Origin: Diphasiastrum complanatum | Lineage: Eukaryota; Streptophyta; Lycopodiopsida; Lycopodiales; Lycopodiaceae | Length of the DNA: 64,000 nucleotides | Direction: 5' to 3' | Assembly (NCBI GenBank): GCA_029204225.1 | Contig: CM055094.1 | Coordinates: forward strand, 13,100,813-13,164,812 | In this document: positions 58,862 through 64,000 of the stretch, one piece after another | Position numbering within the stretch: position 1 is the first letter of the stretch | Layout: each line of letters begins with the position of its first letter | The notes under the pieces: model-generated | What the model was told of the DNA's origin: nothing | Seen by the model: only the letters and a program-made list of their open reading frames with translations | Databases searched by the model: none | Program-made: the position numbers and the translations under genes

Positions 58862-58873
58862 TTTGATACCATG
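58862..58873 (-). other. Primer-binding site of gypsy I
   Basis: Minus strand TGGTATCAAAGC, one base off the tRNA-Met-type site, immediately inside the LTR at 58875. Confidence 0.85.
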
Positions 58874-58874
58874 T

Positions 58875-59273
58875 TATGAACAAATTCACAGATTTTGATA
58901 TCAATGATGCTTAAAAGACAGCAAAAAGCATTCACAAAGCATTCTCCAACTAAAAACTGTATGAATATCAATGGCCGCCGATAGGTGAGGCAGATCTCCA
59001 ACTAAGATCTCCAAAATAGTACAACTCCCCTACAAGAAGCCCAAGACTCAAAATGATCAAAGCTACTAAATGACTAGCCTTGGTGGCTATTTATAATGGA
59101 CAAAACCTTACCTCCCTTCAAATAGAATTGTAGGGAAGGTGAAATTCAAAAATTAGGGCCAAAATTAGAAAACCATGTAAATAGTTTTTCTAGGCCTGTC
59201 ACATGTAATATAACCGTGTGTCCAAAAACACTGTCAAAAAATAGAGAAGATGGACTATAATGTATGTCCATAA
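58875..59273 (-). mobile_element. Gypsy I 5' LTR (399 bp)
   Basis: Minus strand from TGTTATGGACATACATTATA at 59273 to GTTCATAACA at 58875, adjacent to the primer-binding site. A TTATAAATAGCC string (about 59100, minus) is a likely TATA box. Its outer 90 bp recur at 55919-56009. Confidence 0.82.
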
Positions 59274-60429
59274 CAATGTGCTATCCTCATGAGGGCGTAA
59301 ATAAACTTAATTCCATAAATAAACTTAATTCCAAGGATTCAGTTGAAAGGTTGACTTGAACTTGAAGGAGGAGCTTGTTCAGTTGGAGGATCTGGCTACT
59401 TTGTTCCTTGTGAGAAGAGAGAGTTGCAAAGCTTAGTAGCATTCCCTTGCTGTTAGAAATTCTCGCATGCATCTTGCCTACTCAAAACGGCCCAGTGGCA
59501 CAACTCTCATGTTAACATAATTTTATGTTTAACCGACTACTATGGAGCAAAAGAGAGAGAAACATCTTGTGCATTCATTTCATAACAAGTGCAACATTAC
59601 TAACATATTTTATCACACTTAATCTATTGACAGCTGAACCAAATGACCTTGGGAAGCTTTGATACAGCTGCTTTAAGCTCTAATGTGCTTTGTATCGATG
59701 CTGCTGGATCCAACTCCTATTTTTTGCTTTTTTTTCTTTGCTGACTTTCTCCTTAATCTCCTGCTTTGGAAAGTTGCTTGTCATTGGGCATGGGATAGCC
59801 TTGAGCTTCTCTAAAGCCTCTCTGACTTGCTGCAACTGGACTTGTACTGCCGATTGATAGTTTTCATCAGTAATGTACATGTTCCATGGTACTAAAGGAT
59901 TCAAATGTAATTGTTAGGGGCTGATCCTTTGTTGTGTTTTTAGCTTCTGGATAATTGTTATGCATTGCCCTTTAAATTTCTGCATGACTTGGGAAAGAAG
60001 AGTCTGTTTCCATGCCAATAGGCAGTGCTTTGTTGAGAAATGAGAGTATATTATGGGGCAGAGCCTGCTTTGGTGAATGGTGTCTGCATGTTAGTTAGGT
60101 TGGGCAGTAAACATGTGCCAGAGCGGAGATTTTATGCTTCATGATGGTAAATGTGTGAACTCTACATGTTTGCCTCTGGAGCCATATAGCTGTTTCTAAA
60201 TATCATAAATGTTGGCAGACTACTTCAAAGCGAATGTCTATAAATGTGGAAATGTTAAAAAGTTGAGGTGGTTGTTTGAAGATATGAAACATATGCACCT
60301 AGAACTAGTTGCTTTTTGCAGAGATTTTTTTGTTAAATGATAAACAGTGTGTTTTCACAGTCTTGAAACAAGTTCAACCTCATATAAATTATGAGCTTTT
60401 GACTATCTGATAATGATGAATTTTCTCAG
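59274..60429 (+). other. Host intron 2, final part
   Basis: No supported gene. A minus open frame at 59680-59904 reads MNPLVPWNMYITDENYQSAV with a Lys-rich end; it has no family I recognise. The intron ends GAATTTTCTCAG at 60429. Confidence 0.4.
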
Positions 60430-60630
60430 GTTTTTCAGATTTGTGTGAGAGAGCTACACAGCTTGGTTTGAACTTTGAGGAAAACATTCAATGGACACAG
60501 AACAGTATCAAAAGGATGAATGCATTGTTGGATGATGTTTACTTTGAGCTTCAACCTAGTGAAGCTGATCGTAAGGAGCGTGAGTACGTCATTCAGTTTT
60601 TGGACAGCGTTGTAAGACGTAGGATACCTG
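60430..60630 (+). CDS. Host gene exon 3, possible nucleotidyltransferase-family protein
   Basis: Exon of 201 bp between acceptor TTTTCTCAG and donor GTGAGCTG. It joins exon 2 in phase and encodes GFSDLCERATQLGLNFEENI, QWTQNSIKRMNALLDDVYFE, LQPSEADRKEREYVIQFLDS and VVRRRIPG. The stretch LLDDVYFELQPSEADRKERE with a following hydrophobic/basic helix resembles the region just before the GS catalytic loop of non-canonical poly(A)/poly(U) polymerases (TRF4/HESO1-type), where L-P-S/T-E-D--RE is common. The catalytic GS and DxD would lie in a later exon, not found here. It has none of the stops seen in the transposon frames around it. Gene existence is well supported; the family is a guess. Confidence 0.6.
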
Positions 60631-62000
60631 GTGAGCTGGGAAGATTTTCTTGGAGCTTTTTGGTGAATAAGAAGAGACGATCTTATATCTTAGACAATCC
60701 TGAACAGCATAATCATAGTCATTTCTGGAACTAGCACCAACTTGAAAAATAATCCCTCAAGTCCAAATTTTTCTTTAGTCAATATGTATCCGCATTGCAT
60801 TCCATAAAATTCAAAAGAATCTTCAGTTTGCTGGTTGGCATTGCTACCTACCTGCAAGTTTCAAATAGCACAAGGCTAATGTTTTCAAAATATTTCTACA
60901 TGTCCTTGAGTCATTTCTTCGATGTGACATTTCCCTATGAAGAAACAACTTTGCCAAATTTCCCTCCAGAAATCTATTGATTCTCGAATCTGGATTCTAG
61001 ATGCATTATCTGTGCATCTCCCAAGCATCTACATTTGTTACCATATATGTCCTGCTGCAATTTAGCTGCAAGGGCGCTAAGACTTGAGGTTGCTAGTTAT
61101 GAATTAATCCACAATGTATCATCCAAAACATAATCATACAATGACATAATGTCGAACAATAACGATTCATTGACAAAGATATGAAGAACAGATGACAAAG
61201 AACAACATTCATGCCCTCCTATGAAGGAACTACACTCCATTGAGTTCTCCCGTGAAGAAGCTCACGAAACCCAAATCAGAAAGGACCATCATGGCCATAT
61301 GCTGCCAAATGGGAAGCCTGTACATGGAAGCTGAAAACAAGAGACTCTTGCACCTCTTGTTTAGCTCTTCATCTGGTTCCTTCTAGTGTGAGTTTCTCCC
61401 TTGAGGTCCTTCCCCACCTTTGATTGATCTATATGCATTGAACAAATATCCCACCACTCTATACATTGTCCGTACGAAAAGCCCCATAACTGGCTCGCCT
61501 AGACCCTCAGAGTTGACACTTTTTACTCCCATGATGGTACTACATGAAGCTATTGATCAGCTGAAACGTAGTTGTGCGCAAGATGTTGAGGACCTTGACA
61601 CTGAACTCCTGAGTCCTTATACATGTCGTCGACAACATTTCCCCATCACTTGCCACTCTCCTTAATAGGGCTATTGTTTTTGTTTCTCCATCCTCTTGGT
61701 GTATGAATATCATCCACCTTATGCATAAAAGTGGTGGGCCTGTGAGAATATAAAATTATTGTACCATCATGATTGGGTATATCATCGCCGACTTATATGG
61801 GACCATCCTACAAAAAGCAGTGAGAAAAAATAGCTATATCCTATGGGAAAAGTTAGCTTCAAGGTGGCATATCACTCCACATTTGATCATATGTTCACTC
61901 TCAGGTCACTTATCGAGGTGGAAAAAGTTTAGAGGAGAGATTTTGGGAATGTTATTGAATGAGAAGGTGGACGAGCCTTTGTGATACTTTCATTTCAATC
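60631..62000 (+). other. Downstream intron or flank, nothing firm
   Basis: No next exon of the host gene was found. Open stretches 61420-61665 and 61769-61984 (plus) have no clear family but lie just before an RT-like scrap and may be retroelement-derived. Confidence 0.35.
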
Positions 62001-62095
62001 TTACTATATGTTGATGATGTAGTTCTAGTCTCTCCAACTAGGGAAGGTCATTGTGAAGAAGACCGAGATCATGATCTTCAATACATATTGGATGG
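61995..62095 (+). pseudogene. Reverse transcriptase YVDD scrap
   Basis: Plus frame reads LLYVDDVVLVSPTREGHCEE, matching the catalytic YVDD box of copia-type RT. Only about 30 codons survive before a stop; no LTR was linked to it. Confidence 0.55.
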
Positions 62096-62141
62096 TTAGC
62101 CATTGGAGATCATCTCTGCCTATACATACAAAGGGTTCCAT

Positions 62142-62640
62142 TAACGGGACCTAGATTTAGTAGGAGTCATGCAACCACTACCAGCTGACTTGGGAAGGGT
62201 CTGTCTTCCCTTGTCAACTTGGAGCGGTTCTATTTGACACCCCCACAGGTATGTATGCTTCAAAGACATGGTGTATAGGGTTTTTTGTTTGCAATCGTTG
62301 TTGAATGAAATCCATTCTCCAATGAGAACTTACAATGCCTGTCTGTTCTTTTAAATCATTAAGATTTTTGTTATTCTTATAACCTTGATTTAACGGGACC
62401 TAGGTTTAGTAGGAGTCATGCAACAACTACCAGCTGACTTGGGAAGGGTTTGTTTTCCCTTGTCAACTTAGAGCGGTTCTATTTGACACCCCCACAGGTA
62501 TGTATGCTTCAAAGACATGGTGTATAGGGTTTTTTGTTTGCAATTGTTGTTGAATGAAGTCCATTCTCCAATGGGAACTTACACTGCCCTGTCTGTTCTT
62601 TTAAATCATTAAGATTTTTGTTATTCTTATAACCTTGATT
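62142..62640. repeat. 250-bp tandem duplication
   Basis: Two adjacent direct copies, 62142-62390 and 62391-62640, starting TAACGGGACCTAG and ending AACCTTGATT. They differ at roughly a dozen positions. Each contains CCCCCACAGGTATGTATGC, an AG|GTATGT string that could act as a splice donor. Confidence 0.93.
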
Positions 62641-63950
62641 GTTACCCACATCTTCCTTATTTGTGTCTTTTGTGGAAATTTCATAACGTTCCCAAAAGAC
62701 TTAGGTTTATTGTAGCAGCCTGTATAACTATGTAGTATGCTAATTGACCTTTGTAAGTGGCCAAGTAATTGCTTCAAAGCCTTGCTTCCCTTTGTTAATG
62801 AACTTTGGATAAACTTAAGGATGCAGATGTTCATGTAACTTGTAGTTGGATTTCAAATGAATTTGTTGGTATTATAGAATCATTAAAATTTTTCAGTGCT
62901 TCTCGTACTAAATAAGAAAAAACCCAACCTATACTTCTTCAAACCTATGACTTCATGACTCTATGCACCAAGGTTATTTTGGAAGATTTGAAGGTCTGTA
63001 TCAATATGCTAATTCGAGATGGTTTTATCATTAAACCAAAGGGCATTTGATGCAAAGATTTGAAAGCAAAAAAGAGTGCTTTGCATTCTGAGTTTTGTTG
63101 GCTTAAGAGCACAAATCAAGATGTCAATTCAAAGAAGAATATATTTACTAAAATGTTAATGTGGAAGATGTTTGTTTTTGGCTGCACTTTCTCTTGGATA
63201 ATTTGCCTATTTCTAAGGGTATTCTCTTTTCCAACAAAGTAACCATGGGTACTATTTGTGTTGTTCATCTATCAGACTTTTATCTTTCTCTTATGAATTT
63301 GAATACATGCAAAGATCAGTTTCTTGTGTACTTGTCCCATCTCAATGCATAATCAACCCATGTTACAAGATATATTGATAACTCATTTGTTCACAATCTT
63401 CTTGATTTTGGTAGCTTTCTATATGAAGACCCTAACAGTTTTGGTAGAGGAATCTATGTTAAAGAATGATGTGAACTTAATTGTGCATCTAGTGGTGATA
63501 AGTGCATTTTTTTGACCTTTCTATAAGCCAGTCCAGTCCAAGTTTATTGGTTGATATTTTTATTAGAAGATTGCAGCTAGAAGACAGCAATTTAAACATT
63601 ATTTGCATGCCTCATATTTCTTCAAACATTTCTGATTCTATTAAATATGGAGTGATCACTGCTCAAATGTGATAGGTTTTTTCGTCTTTGTATCAGTAGA
63701 GATGCTTTGGTGAACCAATTAAGCAATATGATTAATTTGTTACTCCACAAGGGTTACCTGCTAAAAAAATCCATGAAAAAATTTGAAGATTTTAGGCTCT
63801 TATGGATATATCTTTGCTATTTCAGCTTTTGGTCTATTTAAGATGATTAATAATAGAATCCAAAAACATGGGAAGTGAAGGAGTCCGCTTTGTTTCTAGC
63901 ATTTTGTTTTTCCATTATATCTTGGTAACTCTTGTGTATGTACTATAATC
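62641..63950. other. Unassigned AT-rich end region
   Basis: No gene, RNA or transposon hallmark recognised. Open frames at 63060-63515 are short, AT-driven and without domains. Confidence 0.4.
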
Positions 63951-63954
63951 CCTG

Positions 63955-63990
63955 TTTTTATTTTATTTTATTTTATTTTATTTTATTTTG
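63955..63990. repeat. (TTTTA)n microsatellite
   Basis: About seven pentanucleotide units at the right edge of the window. Confidence 0.97.
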
Positions 63991-64000
63991 AAAATTCCTC

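Noticed and set aside
61420-61984. Further host exons downstream of exon 3
   Set aside because: The two open stretches have no suitable acceptor/donor pair in phase with exon 3 and lie beside an RT scrap; more likely retroelement-derived.

Overview
The window looks like nuclear DNA of a seed plant, most likely a flowering plant with a repeat-rich genome. Nearly everything recognisable is plant transposon sequence (CACTA, Ty3/gypsy chromovirus-type, Ty1/copia, one Tat/Athila-type LTR pair, one possible LINE-type ORF). Long (GA)n arrays recur, and the only supported host gene has introns of about 4 and 16 kb. I cannot name the species. There are no prokaryotic operons, CRISPR arrays, rRNA genes or convincing tRNA genes.

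Layout. 0.5-5.2 kb: decayed CACTA transposon with a TNP2 transposase on the minus strand. 5.2-17.6 kb: gypsy elements C (plus) and B (minus), enclosing a second CACTA piece (two-intron ORF2 end plus a subterminal repeat zone, 11.1-12.7 kb). 17.6-19.6 kb: 3' half of gypsy A (minus). 19.6-23.8 kb: 5' half of copia J (plus). 24-30.6 kb: palindromic repeat cluster, tandem LTR-LTR-PBS of a Tat/Athila-type element, and two opposed copia remnants (E, D). 30.6-34.0 kb: 5' half of gypsy A (plus). 34.0-35.7 kb: 3' half of copia J (minus). 35.7-40 kb: unassigned DNA, a 180-bp repeat, copia F remnant, (CT)n/(CA)n arrays and a gypsy RNase H scrap. 40.0-60.6 kb: host gene on the plus strand, with an untranslated first exon near 40.1-40.4 kb, exon 2 (44.5 kb) and exon 3 (60.4 kb), joined in frame and probably continuing beyond the window. 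Intron 2 holds a complete but dead copia element (G, 4.3 kb, with target duplication), a possible L1-type ORF1, a copia scrap, a gypsy gag element (H) and a deletion-derivative gypsy (I). 60.6-64 kb: downstream intron or flank with a 250-bp tandem duplication and an RT scrap.

Main result. Copia J lies inside gypsy A, but both elements are cut in two and the halves lie on opposite strands about 10 kb apart. The two 254-bp copia LTRs are inverted to each other. Each outer edge carries the same 5-bp target duplication (CTAAA at 19613-19617; its complement at 33991-33995), and gypsy A's protease stops at one edge where its RT domain starts at the other. The copia RT is split near 23.80 and 35.69 kb. 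Flipping the 23.8-35.7 kb segment restores a nested copia-in-gypsy arrangement, so an inversion of about 12 kb (or a mis-assembly that mimics one) is the simplest explanation. Two further strand-switched sets (gypsy C/B; copia E/D) suggest that inverted rearrangement recurred here.

Every transposon reading frame I could follow carries stops, frameshifts, active-site changes or internal deletions, so none looks autonomous. Boundaries of LTRs, primer-binding sites and exons were read by eye; family names rest on motif recognition, not database searches.
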